Shown piece by piece: positions 29,345-43,626 of a stretch of 64,000 bases of DNA. The position numbers and the translations under genes are program-made. The DNA is taken from assembly GCA_026988575.1 (NCBI GenBank), contig JALSKZ010000002.1:1-64000 (forward strand), in the 5' to 3' direction. Below the pieces are notes generated by a model. It was not told the DNA's origin. It saw only the letters and a list, made by a program, of their open reading frames with translations, and did no database searches. This DNA comes from Thermodesulfobacteriales bacterium (lineage in GTDB: Bacteria; Desulfobacterota; Thermodesulfobacteria; Thermodesulfobacteriales; Thermodesulfatatoraceae). Numbering within the stretch: position 1 is the first letter of the stretch; each line of letters opens with the position of its first letter.

Positions 29345-30433
29345 ATGAGCGCCCCAAAGTACATAGTTGATTCTGACCTAAAAGACATCTTGGAAAAAGT
29401 AGAGGCTGGAGAACGCCTCTCCTTTGACGACGGGTACAAATTGTTCCGAAGCCACGATCTACTTAGTATAGGGTACATGGCCACCCTGGTCAGGGAACGT
29501 CTTCACGGAAAAAAGGTGTATTGGGTATTTAACCAACACCTCAATTATACTAACGTGTGTTTAAATTTGTGTAAATTTTGCGCCTTTGGAAAACCCAAAG
29601 GGCATCCTGAAGCTTACGAAATAGACATCGAAGAAGCCGTTAAAAAACTTAAATCAGGAGCCCCTGTTCGAGAGATCCACATAGTGGGAGGCCTACACCC
29701 CGACCTGCCTTATTCTTACTATCTAGAATTACTCCAAAGGATAAAAGAGGCCTTACCCGAGGTACAAATCAAGGCCTTTACTTGTGTTGAAATCGCGCAC
29801 CTGGCCAAGATTGGACGTAAATCCATAAGAGAAGTCTTACAAGATCTCCAAGCCGCGGGCCTGACTTGTCTGCCTGGGGGAGGAGCAGAAATCTTTGCCG
29901 AGCGTATCAGAAAACAATTGTGTCCTAAAAAAATTAGCGGCCAAGAATGGCTAGAGATTGCCCGGACAGCACACTCCTTGGGCATCCCTACCAATGCTAC
30001 CATGCTCTACGGACACATCGAGACTATAGAAGAACGTTTGGAACACCTCCTGGCCCTGCGTGAATTACAAGACGAAACTAAGGGGTTTTTGTGCTTTATA
30101 CCCCTACCTTTTTTGCCTCAAAAGTCTTATCTCCGAGGAGAGGTGGCCCCCACCACGGGTTTTACCGATCTAAAAATGATAGCTATTTCTAGATTAATGC
30201 TGGATAATATCCCCCATATAAAGGCCTACTGGCTCTTTCTAGGGCTCAAACTGGCCCAAGTAGCCTTAAAATTCGGTGCCGACGATTTACACGGCACAGT
30301 CATTGAAGAAAAAATTAGTGAACTCTCTGGGGTAGACGAAAAGAAAGCCCTTTCTCGCCGAGAGCTGGAACGCCTTATCTCTGAAGCCGGCTACATACCC
30401 GTAGAAAGAGACGCCCTTTACAACCCTGTCTAA
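29345..30433 (+). CDS. mqnE: Aminofutalosine synthase MqnE (radical SAM)
   Basis: Joins 3-enolpyruvyl-benzoate and SAM-derived adenosyl radical to aminodeoxyfutalosine, the step after MqnA. 362 residues from the ATG at 29345 (MSAPKYIVD). Radical SAM CxxxCxxC as [16 protein letters not shown] and [11 protein letters not shown] are typical of MqnE. The ORF can be extended to 29237, but that part overlaps the HNH gene antisense and has no family similarity. mqnC and mqnD are not in the window. It ends 4 bp into the convergent gyrA. Confidence 0.93.
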   Translation: MSAPKYIVDSDLKDILEKVEAGERLSFDDGYKLFRSHDLLSIGYMATLVRERLHGKKVYWVFNQHLNYTNVCLNLCKFCAFGKPKGHPEAYEIDIEEAVKKLKSGAPVREIHIVGGLHPDLPYSYYLELLQRIKEALPEVQIKAFTCVEIAHLAKIGRKSIREVLQDLQAAGLTCLPGGGAEIFAERIRKQLCPKKISGQEWLEIARTAHSLGIPTNATMLYGHIETIEERLEHLLALRELQDETKGFLCFIPLPFLPQKSYLRGEVAPTTGFTDLKMIAISRLMLDNIPHIKAYWLFLGLKLAQVALKFGADDLHGTVIEEKISELSGVDEKKALSRRELERLISEAGYIPVERDALYNPV

Positions 30434-32856
30434 TCTTTTTCAGCAAGTCTGGCCAAAGAAACTATTTTTTCTCCCGGAGATATCATAAAGAGCTTTACCC
30501 CCTGCGTTACCCGACCCTGTATAGGAATATCGCGGACACGGAGTCTTATTATCTGACCAGAAGAGGACAATAACATGACTTCGTCCTCATCGTTTACCCG
30601 CAAACACCCTACCAAATTCCCTGTCCGGCGGTTGAGTTTCATGGCCATAATACCCTTGCCACCCCGCTTTTGCTGCCGAAACTCCCCAAGTAACGTCCTT
30701 TTGCCGTAACCTAATTCGGCTACCGTTAATATAGAGCTGTCTTCTTCAGGCTCAAAAATTTCTACCCCCACCACAAAGTCGCCTTCCATTAGGTCTATTC
30801 CCTTCACACCAGCAGCCATACGGCCCATGGCCCGCACTTCTTCTTCGGCAAAACGGATACATTGCCCCTTATAAGTCACCAACAGGACGTGGCGTCTCCC
30901 GTCGGTAAGAGCTGCCCCTACTAATTGGTCACCTCCTTTCAATTGTATAGCCACAATCCCTGTAGAACGAGGATGAGAAAAGGCCGAAAGCGGAGTCTTT
31001 TTAACAAGACCTTCCCGGGTGACAAAAAATACACAGAGACGATCATCAAACTCCTTTACCGGAAGGATAGTAGCCACGGTTTCGTTGTCGGCCAGGGGGA
31101 GCAGATTTCTAAGGGCCGTGCCCCTTGCCGTCCTCCCTGCCTGAGGAATATCATACACCTTAAGCCAATACACCTTACCTAAGTTGGTAAAACATAAAAA
31201 TTGTTCGTGTGTAGAGGCTACATAAAGTTGGGTAACTATGTCTTGTTCACCTGTCTCAATACCTCGTTTACCGCGACCTCCTCGGTGTTGGCTACGGTAA
31301 GTAGAGGCAGGAAGACGCTTTATATAGCCTCGTAACGTCAAAGTTACCACCATCTCCTCTTCGGCAATCAGGTCCTCTACAGTCAAGTCTTCGGTATTGG
31401 TGATAATTTCTGTCCGACGGGGATCTGCGTATAGTTCTTTAATTTTTAGCAACTCTTCCTCTATTACCTTCAGGAGGACCTTCTCATCCGAAAGGATCTT
31501 TTCGTACCAGGCTATCTGTCGTTTCAATTCTTCGTATTCCGCACGGATCTTTTCTTGCTCGAGATTGGTAAGTCTCTGTAAGCGCATATCTAAAATAGCC
31601 TGGGCTTGAATGGGCGTAAGATTAAAGCGCCCAATCAATCGTTCCTTGGCCTCGGAGGGAGTTTTAGAGGACTTAATGAGCGCGATAACTTCATCTAAAT
31701 GGGCCAAAGCTATCATGAGACCCTCTAAAATATGCGCCCTTTCACGGGCCTTGCGCAGATCATATAGAGTTCTCCTGGTGACCACTGTACGTCGGTGATC
31801 TAAAAAGTGCCTCAATAACTCATAAAGATTTAGCTGTTCCGGACGGTTATTCACCAAGGCGAGCATGATAATGCCGTAGGAACTCTCCATGGGGGTATGC
31901 TTGTAAAGCTGATTAAGAATAACAGGCGCGAAATCTTGTTTTTCACGCTTTAGTTCTACCACCACCCGCAGACCTTCTCTATCGGACTCATCCCTAACTT
32001 CGGCAATACCCTCAATCTTTTTGTCCCGCGCAAGCATTGCTATTTTCTCTACCAACTTGGCCTTATTAACTTGATAGGGAAGCTCTGTGATGACTATAGA
32101 CCTCTTGTTCGCCCCTTGCTTTTCAATGTGGGCCTTGGCCCTGAGCTTGATCAAGCCTTTTCCTGTGGCGTAGGCCTCCTTTATGCCCGCTGTACCACAA
32201 ATAAAGGCCCCTGTAGGAAAATCCGGTCCTTTTATGTATTGTAATAATTCGTCTATGGTTATATCTGGATCCCTTATCATAGCCACTAACGCGTCGATTA
32301 TTTCTCCTAAATTATGCGGAGGAATGTTAGTGGCCATCCCCACGGCTATGCCCGAAGAACCGTTTATTAAAAGATTAGGAATTTTGCTGGGCAGTACGCT
32401 GGGTTCTTGGAGGGTATTATCGTAATTAGGCACAAAATCTACGGTTTCTTTGTCAATATCAGCCATTAATTCGTGGGCAATCTTAGAAAGCCTTACCTCG
32501 GTATAGCGCATGGCCGCTGGAGCATCACCATCTATAGAACCAAAGTTACCCTGGCCGTCCACCAAGGGATAACGCATAGTAAAGTCTTGGGCCATACGTA
32601 CCAACGTATCGTAAATGGCCATATCCCCGTGAGGGTGATACTTACCCATTACATCACCGACAATACGAGCACTCTTTTTATAGGGCTTATTCCAGTCGTT
32701 TTTGAGTTCGTACATGGTATAGAGGATACGCCTTTGTACAGGTTTCAAACCATCTCGCACATCGGGGAGCGCCCGGCCAACAATTACACTCATGGCGTAG
32801 TCTAGATAAGCTCGCTTTAATTCTTCCTCTATAGGAACCGTTACCACTTCGCCCAT
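30430..32856 (-). CDS. gyrA: DNA gyrase subunit A
   Basis: 808 residues with the winged-helix and tower domains and a C-terminal beta-pinwheel. The catalytic tyrosine is in [10 protein letters not shown], and the GyrA-box QKRGGKG (near residue 745) marks gyrase rather than topoisomerase IV. In the quinolone-interacting loop the residue equivalent to E. coli Ser83 is Met ([10 protein letters not shown]; codon at 32620-32622), while Asp87 is conserved. It is divergent from hrcA; a strong SD (AGGAGGG) precedes the start. Ordinary base composition, unlike gyrB. Confidence 0.97.
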   Translation of the reverse strand: MGEVVTVPIEEELKRAYLDYAMSVIVGRALPDVRDGLKPVQRRILYTMYELKNDWNKPYKKSARIVGDVMGKYHPHGDMAIYDTLVRMAQDFTMRYPLVDGQGNFGSIDGDAPAAMRYTEVRLSKIAHELMADIDKETVDFVPNYDNTLQEPSVLPSKIPNLLINGSSGIAVGMATNIPPHNLGEIIDALVAMIRDPDITIDELLQYIKGPDFPTGAFICGTAGIKEAYATGKGLIKLRAKAHIEKQGANKRSIVITELPYQVNKAKLVEKIAMLARDKKIEGIAEVRDESDREGLRVVVELKREKQDFAPVILNQLYKHTPMESSYGIIMLALVNNRPEQLNLYELLRHFLDHRRTVVTRRTLYDLRKARERAHILEGLMIALAHLDEVIALIKSSKTPSEAKERLIGRFNLTPIQAQAILDMRLQRLTNLEQEKIRAEYEELKRQIAWYEKILSDEKVLLKVIEEELLKIKELYADPRRTEIITNTEDLTVEDLIAEEEMVVTLTLRGYIKRLPASTYRSQHRGGRGKRGIETGEQDIVTQLYVASTHEQFLCFTNLGKVYWLKVYDIPQAGRTARGTALRNLLPLADNETVATILPVKEFDDRLCVFFVTREGLVKKTPLSAFSHPRSTGIVAIQLKGGDQLVGAALTDGRRHVLLVTYKGQCIRFAEEEVRAMGRMAAGVKGIDLMEGDFVVGVEIFEPEEDSSILTVAELGYGKRTLLGEFRQQKRGGKGIMAMKLNRRTGNLVGCLRVNDEDEVMLLSSSGQIIRLRVRDIPIQGRVTQGVKLFMISPGEKIVSLARLAEKD

Positions 32857-33009
32857 GAAACCCTCCTGTTCTAAGCTTCGCCCTGTTTATACCACGAATC
32901 TGGACATTTTGTCCGGAGTAACAAAATTAAATAAAGGCGAAAATGCGCCTCATAATAAAAACACCTTTCACTCTACAATTAGGTTAAAAATCAGTATACA
33001 ATTGAATTT

Positions 33010-34044
33010 ATGGTTTTAGGATATAACCTATCTGAAAGGTACCAAAAGGTATTGGCCCTTACTGTAGAACGATATATTCGCTGTGCTGAACCGGTGGGTT
33101 CACGCGTAATATCCAAGTGCATTAAACCCCCCCTTTCTCCGGCAACAGTACGAAATATAATGGCTGACTTAGAAGAGTTAGGGCTTTTGATTCAACCTCA
33201 CGTCTCCGCAGGTCGTATACCGACCGAAGACGGTTTTCGCTATTACATCGAAAATATTTTAGACAAAACGGACCTTCCTGAACAAACTAAAGAAAAAATC
33301 CAAAACTCTTTAGAAAGAGAAGAAATAGACGATTTTTCTGATTTATTAAAGATAGCTTCACGTATTTTATCTCAAGTTACGGGTTTTCCGGCTGTAGTAA
33401 CGACGCCCAAATTGGCCAACGAACCCCTGTGGCGGATGGATTTCCTCCCTTTGAGCGAAGGTCTAGTCCTAATTGTTGCCGTCACCAGGGCAGGCACCGT
33501 GGTAAACCGCCTCTTGAGGCTCTCTCACCACATATCTATGGAGGCCTTAACCCGCCTTTCAGAATATCTAAACAGCAAACTCCCTACCATGAGTCTGGAA
33601 GAGGCACGAGATGAACTCCTGAAAGAAATAGAAGCCGATAAACGCTTTTTAGAACAAATATTTATAGAATTAGAGGAAAACAAAGATAAAGCTGAACCCA
33701 TTGTGGAGGGAGTGACCAAACTGTTGGATCTTCCTGAATTTAGAGATACTAAACGACTAAAGGAGATCCTTGAGGCCTTTGAGGAAAAAAACATCCTCTT
33801 AAAGATCATTGATCGATGTCTTAATTGTACAGGAGTCCAAATCCTCATTGGTGAGGAGACAGGTCTGTGTAATTTCCGAAATTGTAGTGCTGTAGCCAGC
33901 TCTTATAAACACAAAAAGACCCCCTTGGGAGGGTTAGCGGTAATTGGTCCCATCCGCATGGACTATTCCAAAGTAGTTCCCGCGGTTGATTATACCGCTA
34001 AAATTTTATCTCATCTTCTGGACAAACTAGGTCCGCGCACTTAA
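33010..34044 (+). CDS. hrcA: Heat-inducible repressor HrcA
   Basis: 344 residues: an N-terminal winged helix (AEPVGSRVISK, SPATVRNIMADLEELG, HVSAGRIPTEDGFRYY) and a C-terminal GAF-like domain. Repressor of the CIRCE regulon in other bacteria. It heads hrcA-grpE-dnaK. The start has no Shine-Dalgarno. A TATACA at 32995-33000 ends 9 bp before the ATG, so the mRNA may be almost leaderless. No TTAGCACTC-N9-GAGTGCTAA operator is seen upstream. Confidence 0.94.
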   Translation: MVLGYNLSERYQKVLALTVERYIRCAEPVGSRVISKCIKPPLSPATVRNIMADLEELGLLIQPHVSAGRIPTEDGFRYYIENILDKTDLPEQTKEKIQNSLEREEIDDFSDLLKIASRILSQVTGFPAVVTTPKLANEPLWRMDFLPLSEGLVLIVAVTRAGTVVNRLLRLSHHISMEALTRLSEYLNSKLPTMSLEEARDELLKEIEADKRFLEQIFIELEENKDKAEPIVEGVTKLLDLPEFRDTKRLKEILEAFEEKNILLKIIDRCLNCTGVQILIGEETGLCNFRNCSAVASSYKHKKTPLGGLAVIGPIRMDYSKVVPAVDYTAKILSHLLDKLGPRT

Positions 34045-34160
34045 CTTTTCTCTCGCCAAGAAAATAACGAAAATAACCGATAGGGGTGGTGAATATGGGC
34101 GAGGTTTATCACCTCTATCGTGGTGGTTTTCCTCAAGAAATAAAAAAGGAGGGCGAAAAC

Positions 34161-34760
34161 GTGATGGAAGTCAAAGAGTCTGCTGAAAAAGCACAGCAGA
34201 CCCAAGAGCAAAGGGCCTCTGAGGACGGTTACCCAGAATCTAGAGAAGAGCTCATCGAGCTCTTAAAGCAGAAAGAGGCCGAGGCAAAACAAAACAAAGA
34301 CCTTATGCTGCGCTACGCAGCAGAGGTGGAAAATCTCAAAAAAAGCTTTAAACGAGAAAAAGAAGAATATTTTAAATACGCACTGGAAACTTTCATGAAA
34401 GAGCTCTTACCCTTTATAGACAATCTAGAACGGGCCCTAGAGGCCACTAAAAGTACTCAAGATGTCAAGGCCTTGGTAGAGGGTATTGAATTAACCCTCA
34501 AGGGTCTTATCCAGACACTGGAAAAGTTCGGTTTAAAACAATTTGAAGTGGCCATAGGAGAATCTTTCCGCCCGGATTTACATGAGGCTTTAGCCGTTGA
34601 AGAGACCCACGAGCATCCTGAGGGCACGGTAGTAAGGACCTTTCAAAAGGGTTATACCTTACACAACCGTGTGATACGACCTGCTTTGGTCTCGGTAGCC
34701 AAAAAACCAAGTGAAAACAATACATCGGAGGCCTCAAACTCCGATGTAAAACAAAATTAA
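34161..34760 (+). CDS. grpE: Nucleotide exchange factor GrpE
   Basis: GrpE co-chaperone promoting ADP release from DnaK. A coiled-coil N terminus leads to the beta domain: LPFIDNLERALEA, GLKQFEVAIGESFRP, HEALAVEETHEHPEGTVV. The GTG at 34161 is preferred because AAGGAGG sits 8 bp upstream; the adjacent ATG at 34164 is an alternative. The frame is open to 34086, which would add about 25 residues unlike GrpE and might instead be a short leader. It lies between hrcA and dnaK. dnaJ is not in the window. Confidence 0.94.
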   Translation: MMEVKESAEKAQQTQEQRASEDGYPESREELIELLKQKEAEAKQNKDLMLRYAAEVENLKKSFKREKEEYFKYALETFMKELLPFIDNLERALEATKSTQDVKALVEGIELTLKGLIQTLEKFGLKQFEVAIGESFRPDLHEALAVEETHEHPEGTVVRTFQKGYTLHNRVIRPALVSVAKKPSENNTSEASNSDVKQN

Positions 34761-34779
34761 TATAAAGGAGGGATGAAAA

Positions 34780-36714
34780 ATGAGTGAAAAAAATATTAGT
34801 AAGCCCTTAGGCATAGACCTTGGTACTACCAATTCTTGTATGTCTATATTTGAAGGCGGTGAACCCAAGGTCATTACCAATCAAGAGGGTTCTCGTACTA
34901 CGCCTTCAGTAGTGGCTTTTCAAGAAAATGGGGAAATTCTAGTAGGTCAATTAGCCAAAAGGCAGGCCATTACCAACGCCGAAAACACAATTTTTGGTAT
35001 AAAGCGCCTAATGGGAAGAAAATTTAAGGACCCTGTGGTCCAGGAATGGGCCAAACGTGTACCATATAAGATAGTAGAAGCCCCAAACGGCGATGCCCAC
35101 GTAGAGGTAAGGGGCAAGCGGTACAGTCCTCCAGAAATTTCGGCCATGATCCTGCGTAAAATTAAAAAGGATGCCGAAGAATATCTTGGTCATGAGGTTA
35201 AAGAAGCGGTAATTACCGTTCCGGCCTATTTCGATGATACTCAGCGCCAGGCCACCAAAGATGCCGGGCGTATTGCAGGACTAAACGTATTGCGTATCAT
35301 CAATGAACCCACAGCAGCCTGTTTGGCCTATGGTTTAGACAAAAAGAAAGAAGGTACGGTGGCTGTATTTGACCTAGGAGGCGGTACGTTTGATATTTCT
35401 ATCCTGGAAATTGGCGAAGGGGTCTTTGAGGTAAAGTCTACTTCGGGAGACACCTTCTTGGGGGGCGAAGATTTCGACATGCGCATTGTTGATTACGTGG
35501 CCGAAGAGTTCAAAAAAGAACACGGCATAGATCTTCGCCAGGATCGTATGGCCCTTCAGCGTCTAAAAGAAGCTGCGGAAAAGGCCAAAATAGAGCTATC
35601 CACGGTGCAGGAAACCGAAATAAACTTGCCTTTTATCACTGCCGATGCCAGTGGTCCCAAACACCTGGTGATGAAACTAACACGTGCCAAACTTGAGAGC
35701 CTGGTGGCCGACTTGATCGATCGCTTAGAAGAACCCTGTAGGATAGCCATGAAAGACGCGGGAGTAACTCCTCAAGATATCAATGAAGTACTCCTGGTGG
35801 GTGGTATGACCCGTATGCCCGCGGTGCAGCATAAAGTGAAGGAAATTTTCGGTAAGGAACCTGTAAAGGGCGTAAACCCAGACGAAGTGGTAGCCATGGG
35901 TGCATCTATTCAGGCCGGTGTCTTAAAAGGAGAAGTAAAAGACGTCTTATTGCTAGATGTCACTCCTCTATCTTTGGGTATCGAGACCTTGGGTGGGGTA
36001 TTTACCGTTATCATCCCGCGAGGGACTACGATACCGACTAAAAAGAGTCAGATTTTTACTACCGCTGCGGATAACCAGACGTCGGTAACTATTCACGTCT
36101 TGCAGGGCGAACGTCCCATGGCCAAAGATAATAAGAGTATTGCTCGGTTTGAATTGGTAGGTATACCTCCTGCACCTCGTGGAGTACCTCAAATAGAGGT
36201 AACCTTTGATATAGATGCCGATGGAATTCTCCATGTAACCGCCAAAGATTTGGCCACCGGTAAAGAACAATCCATTGTGGTACAACCATCTTCTGGCCTT
36301 TCTGAAGAAGAAATTCAGCGCATGATCAAAGAGGCCGAGATGCACGCGGAAGAAGATCGTAAACGCAAAGAGCTCATAGAAGTGCGCAATCAGGCAGACA
36401 GCTTGATCTATTCTGTAGAAAAATCTCTGGCTGACTTAGGAGATAAAGTACCAGAGGATCTCAAGAATGAGCTCCAAGAAAAGATTCAGGCCTTAAAAAA
36501 GGCCATGGAGGGAGAAGACATAGGAGCTATAAAGAAAGCTTCCGAAGAGCTTACACAAGCTTCTTATCGTTTAGCAGAAATGGCTTATAAACAAGCTGGA
36601 GCGCAAGCAGGAGGATCTAGTTCTGCCGCAGGCGGGACTGGTTCCTCCACCGAAAGTAGCGATAAGAAAAACAACGATGATGTAATAGATGCAGACTTTG
36701 AAGAAATGAAATAG
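34780..36714 (+). CDS. dnaK: Hsp70 chaperone DnaK
   Basis: 644 residues. The nucleotide-binding domain has [28 protein letters not shown] and [11 protein letters not shown]. The substrate domain follows, then a lid and a Gly/Ser-rich tail ending [12 protein letters not shown]. Length is normal. SD AAGGAGGG is 6 bp before the ATG. Last gene of hrcA-grpE-dnaK, closed by a strong terminator. Confidence 0.98.
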   Translation: MSEKNISKPLGIDLGTTNSCMSIFEGGEPKVITNQEGSRTTPSVVAFQENGEILVGQLAKRQAITNAENTIFGIKRLMGRKFKDPVVQEWAKRVPYKIVEAPNGDAHVEVRGKRYSPPEISAMILRKIKKDAEEYLGHEVKEAVITVPAYFDDTQRQATKDAGRIAGLNVLRIINEPTAACLAYGLDKKKEGTVAVFDLGGGTFDISILEIGEGVFEVKSTSGDTFLGGEDFDMRIVDYVAEEFKKEHGIDLRQDRMALQRLKEAAEKAKIELSTVQETEINLPFITADASGPKHLVMKLTRAKLESLVADLIDRLEEPCRIAMKDAGVTPQDINEVLLVGGMTRMPAVQHKVKEIFGKEPVKGVNPDEVVAMGASIQAGVLKGEVKDVLLLDVTPLSLGIETLGGVFTVIIPRGTTIPTKKSQIFTTAADNQTSVTIHVLQGERPMAKDNKSIARFELVGIPPAPRGVPQIEVTFDIDADGILHVTAKDLATGKEQSIVVQPSSGLSEEEIQRMIKEAEMHAEEDRKRKELIEVRNQADSLIYSVEKSLADLGDKVPEDLKNELQEKIQALKKAMEGEDIGAIKKASEELTQASYRLAEMAYKQAGAQAGGSSSAAGGTGSSTESSDKKNNDDVIDADFEEMK

Positions 36715-36733
36715 ATACAAAATTTTTGGAAAT

Positions 36734-36766
36734 AAAAAAGGGCGGTCTAGACCGCCCTTTTTTATT
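36734..36766 (+). terminator. Terminator after dnaK
   Basis: A palindrome GGGCGGT CTAG ACCGCCC (36740-36757) is flanked by A-run and T-run, so it can form a stem of about 7 GC-rich pairs plus A-T extension with a 4-nt loop on either strand. On the plus strand it ends in TTTTTTA after dnaK. Confidence 0.92.
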
Positions 36767-36831
36767 TTTATACCCTGGAAAGGCCCAAAATTTGGGTTAT
36801 AGTCACGGTCAAATTGAAGAAGGGGTAGAAA

Positions 36832-37212
36832 ATGCTTAAACCAGACTTCGAAAAGATGGGCGGTCTAGTGCCAGTAATAGCCCAAGATTGGAAAACCGGT
36901 GAGGTGCTGATGTTGGCCTTTATGAATGACGAAGCCTGGGAAAAAACTATTAAGACGGGTAAAGTGCATTATTATAGCCGAAGCCGCCAAAAAATTTGGT
37001 TAAAAGGTGAATCTTCTGGTCACATACAAATAGTTAAAGAAATATATCTAGATTGTGATAAAGATACAATTCTTATAAAGATAGAACAAATTGGAGGAGC
37101 TGCTTGCCATAAAGGCTATAAGAGCTGTTTTTATAGAAAACTAGAAAACAATGAATTAAAAATTGTAGGAGAAAAAATTTTTGATCCAGAGGTGGTTTAT
37201 GGCAAAAAATAA
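36832..37212 (+). CDS. hisI: Phosphoribosyl-AMP cyclohydrolase
   Basis: 126 residues, HisI-only form. Conserved [18 protein letters not shown], the metal-binding D-C-D segment [10 protein letters not shown], and [11 protein letters not shown]. It opens the AMP ring of PR-AMP in histidine synthesis. It is followed directly by hisG (14-bp overlap). The 5' part has the ordinary composition of the region and the 3' part from about 37000 is AT-rich. Confidence 0.95.
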   Translation: MLKPDFEKMGGLVPVIAQDWKTGEVLMLAFMNDEAWEKTIKTGKVHYYSRSRQKIWLKGESSGHIQIVKEIYLDCDKDTILIKIEQIGGAACHKGYKSCFYRKLENNELKIVGEKIFDPEVVYGKK

Positions 37213-38077
37213 ATTAAAGTTAGGCATCCCTAAAGGTAGTTTAGAGAAAGCAACTATTGAATTATTTGAGAAGTCTGGTTGGCATATAAATGTCCATCAC
37301 CGGAGCTACTTTCCTGATATCGATGACGAAGAAATTGAATGTGCCATATGTCGAGCACAGGAAATGAGTCGTTATGTAGAACAAGGAATTCTAGATTGTG
37401 GTATAACTGGTAAAGACTGGATTTTAGAAAACAATTCTAAAGTAGTGACTATAACTGATCTTGTATACTCAAAAGTAAGCAAGAGACCAGCAAGATGGGT
37501 TTTAGCTGTACCAGCAAACTCACCTATTAAAAAAATAGAAGATCTAGAAGGGAAAAAAATAGCTACGGAATTGGTAAATTTTACAAAAAGATATTTCAGT
37601 GAAAGAGGAATAAATGTCGAAGTAGAATTTTCTTGGGGAGCAACAGAAGCTAAAGTCGTACAAGGTCTGGCTGACGCAATAGTTGAAGTTACAGAAACAG
37701 GTAGCACTATACGTGCTCATGGATTAGTAATAATAAAAGAACTAATGGAAACATGTCCAAGATTAATAGCAAATGAAGAAGCATGGAAAAATGAATGGAA
37801 AAGGAATAAAATAGAACAATTATCTATAATGTTGAAAGGTGCATTAAGAGCACATCATTTAGTTGGCTTAAAAATGAATGTAGCTAAAGAAAATCTAGAT
37901 AAAGTAGTAAAAATATTGCCAAGTCTAAATGCACCGACTATTTCTCCTTTATACCAAACAGACTGGTTTGCAATAGAAACAGTAGTATCCGAAGATAAAG
38001 TTAGAGAATTAATTCCGAAATTATTAACGGCAGGCGCTCAAGGAATTATTGAATATGCATTAAATAAAGTCATATAA
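37199..38077 (+). CDS. hisG: ATP phosphoribosyltransferase, long form
   Basis: First step of histidine synthesis. About 292 residues: N-terminal [21 protein letters not shown], and [18 protein letters not shown]. It has the C-terminal ACT-like regulatory domain (long HisG), so it should not need HisZ and is probably feedback-inhibited by histidine. The start is set at ATG 37199 (MAKNKLKLG) with a weak AGAGGTGG upstream. Strongly AT-rich. The stop overlaps the next start by one base. Confidence 0.95.
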   Translation: MAKNKLKLGIPKGSLEKATIELFEKSGWHINVHHRSYFPDIDDEEIECAICRAQEMSRYVEQGILDCGITGKDWILENNSKVVTITDLVYSKVSKRPARWVLAVPANSPIKKIEDLEGKKIATELVNFTKRYFSERGINVEVEFSWGATEAKVVQGLADAIVEVTETGSTIRAHGLVIIKELMETCPRLIANEEAWKNEWKRNKIEQLSIMLKGALRAHHLVGLKMNVAKENLDKVVKILPSLNAPTISPLYQTDWFAIETVVSEDKVRELIPKLLTAGAQGIIEYALNKVI

Positions 38078-38865
38078 TGAAAAAGGTATTTTTATTAGTT
38101 TTAATAAGTTTAACTATAATTTCTTGCAATTCCACTAAAGATAAATTTTCTATCAATAATAAAGAGCAAGCCAGATTATTAAAAGAGAGAGCTTTAATTC
38201 TTTACAAAGCGGGAGAACTACCTGGTGCTTATAAAGAAGCATTAATTGCTAATAAAATTGACCCTAAAGATCCAGAAATATACAATTTATTAGGTCTTAT
38301 AGAGCTTAAACAAAAACATTACAAAGAGGCCTTAATTTATTTTAAAAATGCTATAAAAATAGATAAAAATTATTCAGAATCTTTAAATAATATAGGTTCT
38401 ATTTATTTAATAGAAGGTAAAATAGATAAAGCTATACAATATTTTAAAAAAGCTCTTAATAACCCATTATATCAAAATAATTATATAGCTTTTACTAATT
38501 TAGCCTATGCCTTCTATTTAAGAGGAGATTACAATAAAGCTTTAGATTATTTAGATAAAGCTTTACATTATAATCCACGTTATTATCTAGCTTACTTTTA
38601 TAGAGGACTTATGCTTTTTAACCAAGGAAAATGGAAGGAAGCTTTGTTATATTTTAAAAGAGCTGTACGTTTTAACAGAAAAGATATGCAATCCAGATAT
38701 TATTTAGCAATAACATATTTCCGTTTAGGAAACGAAAATATTGCTATTAAAATATTACATTCAATTACCGAACTAGATCCAGATAGTATATGGGCATTAA
38801 AAGCAGAGCAAATGTTAATCTTTTTAGAAAATGATTCATCTCCTAAAGAACAAAGAAAATATTAG
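38077..38865 (+). CDS. TPR-repeat lipoprotein
   Basis: 262 residues. Signal peptide with lipobox IISCN (Cys at about 18), then about five tetratricopeptide repeats (for example NLLGLIELKQKHYKEALIYF, NNIGSIYLIEGKIDKAIQYF). This is a PilF/PilW- or YfgC-like scaffold for a protein complex at the inner face of the outer membrane; the partner is unknown. Very AT-rich. It overlaps hisG by 1 bp, probably by composition-block co-occurrence rather than function. The 3' end overlaps the convergent DUF2905 gene by about 30 bp. Confidence 0.78.
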   Translation: MKKVFLLVLISLTIISCNSTKDKFSINNKEQARLLKERALILYKAGELPGAYKEALIANKIDPKDPEIYNLLGLIELKQKHYKEALIYFKNAIKIDKNYSESLNNIGSIYLIEGKIDKAIQYFKKALNNPLYQNNYIAFTNLAYAFYLRGDYNKALDYLDKALHYNPRYYLAYFYRGLMLFNQGKWKEALLYFKRAVRFNRKDMQSRYYLAITYFRLGNENIAIKILHSITELDPDSIWALKAEQMLIFLENDSSPKEQRKY

Positions 38866-39060
38866 AGTAAATAATAAACTTAAAATAATACAAGTAACAA
38901 CAGGAAAATAAAAAGTAAAATTACCTTTTTTAATTATAATATCTCCTGGAAGACGTCCTAGAAAGGGTATTTTACCACCTATTATCATCAATAAACCTAT
39001 AAAGGCAAGAAGCAGACCCATTAATATAAGCAATTTACCTAAATAATCAAAAGGGTTCAT
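38836..39060 (-). CDS. DUF2905 small membrane protein
   Basis: 74 residues with two membrane helices (about 10-29 and 50-70) and the family signature between them: GGKIPFLGRLPGDIIIKKGNFTFY-like loop. Function unknown. It overlaps queH by 14 bp on the same strand, so it is translated with it, and overlaps the convergent TPR gene by 30 bp. Confidence 0.85.
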   Translation of the reverse strand: MNPFDYLGKLLILMGLLLAFIGLLMIIGGKIPFLGRLPGDIIIKKGNFTFYFPVVTCIILSLLFTLIFSLFFRR

Positions 39061-39640
39061 TACTACTTGCCTCCTTCTTTAATAGTTTACGAAATTTTTT
39101 ATCGTAGCGCTCTTGTTCACTATATATACAACCACAATAGGGCTGCCTGTATATACCCAAAGAAATAGCTTCCTTTTGGCCCTCTTCCCATCCATTACGA
39201 AAATCTCTATATAAAAAAGGAATTTTGAAACGGTAAGAAAGGTCTTCGGCTATTTCTCTTATAAGATTATGCTTTTGATAGCGGCTGTAAAGAAGGGTAG
39301 AGGTAAAGGCTTCGGCCCGCATTTCCAAGGCCTTTTTAACCGTCTCCGACAAACGCCAGTAATAACATTCTTCACACCGAACATTTTCCTTGAAAACAGT
39401 GCGACGAAGAAAGGGACGTAACCCATAGGTTTTATCCCAGAATATTTCAATCCCTTTTATTTGGCTTACCTCCTCCAGGGCCCGAATACGTTTACGGAAT
39501 TCCCGAAAAGGGTGTATATTAGGATTGAAAAAAAAGCCCGTAACCTCAATACCCTCTTCCTTTAACACCCTTATAGGATAGAGAGCACAGGGACCACAAC
39601 AGATATGTAATAAAACACGTCCCTTTCGCATCGTAGACAA
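39047..39640 (-). CDS. queH: Epoxyqueuosine reductase QueH
   Basis: Reduces epoxyqueuosine to queuosine in tRNA. 197 residues of the former DUF208 family. N-terminal LLHICCGPCALYP with adjacent cysteines, FFNPNIHPFREFRKR, CEECYYWRL and the YRQPYCGCIYSEQER motif; these cysteines bind a 4Fe-4S cluster and a second metal. It replaces the cobalamin-dependent QueG in many anaerobes. It has ordinary composition between AT-rich genes. The start is ATG 39640, or 39631. Confidence 0.92.
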   Translation of the reverse strand: MSTMRKGRVLLHICCGPCALYPIRVLKEEGIEVTGFFFNPNIHPFREFRKRIRALEEVSQIKGIEIFWDKTYGLRPFLRRTVFKENVRCEECYYWRLSETVKKALEMRAEAFTSTLLYSRYQKHNLIREIAEDLSYRFKIPFLYRDFRNGWEEGQKEAISLGIYRQPYCGCIYSEQERYDKKFRKLLKKEASSNEPF

Positions 39641-39884
39641 CTTCGGCTTGTAAAAAAGGACCTTTTTGCTATATTAGGCCTTAATAACTTTATTTTGAGT
39701 TTTTCAACCGTTTTATGTTTTAATTTTTGTTGAAAATTAGGGTATTTTTTTATTATAAAGTTTTTAACAAAAAATTCAACAACCAAAAGCTTTGGTTTTT
39801 AAAGAAGTGTATGAAGATCCTAACAATTTTAAAAGCTATACAAAAATAAGACTTTTAAATAATTAAAAGATATAGGAGTGATAT
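39641..39884. other. AT-rich intergenic region between queH and dnaN, possible origin-like
   Basis: About 240 bp, very AT-rich. It has an 8-bp inverted pair TTTTCAAC (39701-39708) and GTTGAAAA (39729-39736), and a hairpin AACCAAA-AGC-TTTGGTT (39781-39797) followed by Ts. I see no clear DnaA box cluster (TTATCCACA-type). It could hold the dnaN promoter, a terminator or an origin element; the evidence is limited. Confidence 0.25.
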
Positions 39885-43407
<3,523 letters not shown>

Positions 43408-43422
43408 CTTTAGGAGGTTGTT

Positions 43423-43626
43423 ATGGAGTGCCAAAAAGAAAAAAATCTTTTACGTTGTAACTGCACTTATGAACCTTGTCCTAAAAAAGGTATCTGTTGT
43501 GAGTGTATTAAATATCATCTTTCTATGCGTCAATTACCAGCTTGTTGTTTTCCAGCATCAGCAGAAAAAACTTATGATCGTAGTTTTGAACACTTTGCCA
43601 AGTTAGTTAATGAAGGAAAAATTTGA
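43423..43626 (+). CDS. Cysteine-rich DUF6485-like small protein
   Basis: 67 residues with nine cysteines within the first 42 positions: C3, C12, C14, C19, C25, C26, C28, C41, C42. The pattern [16 protein letters not shown] and LPACCF, then [12 protein letters not shown], resembles the DUF6485 family. Likely a metal or Fe-S binding protein; function unknown. SD AGGAGG with 6-bp spacing is clear. It follows gyrB by 15 bp, and its TGA overlaps the TTG start of the next gene. Confidence 0.78.
   Translation: MECQKEKNLLRCNCTYEPCPKKGICCECIKYHLSMRQLPACCFPASAEKTYDRSFEHFAKLVNEGKI

Noticed and set aside
32857-33009. CIRCE operator upstream of hrcA
   Set aside because: No TTAGCACTC / GAGTGCTAA pair is present; only a short GGACA / TGTCC repeat was found.
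39641-39884. A firm call of oriC
   Set aside because: AT-richness and repeats are present but I see no DnaA-box cluster and no dnaA.
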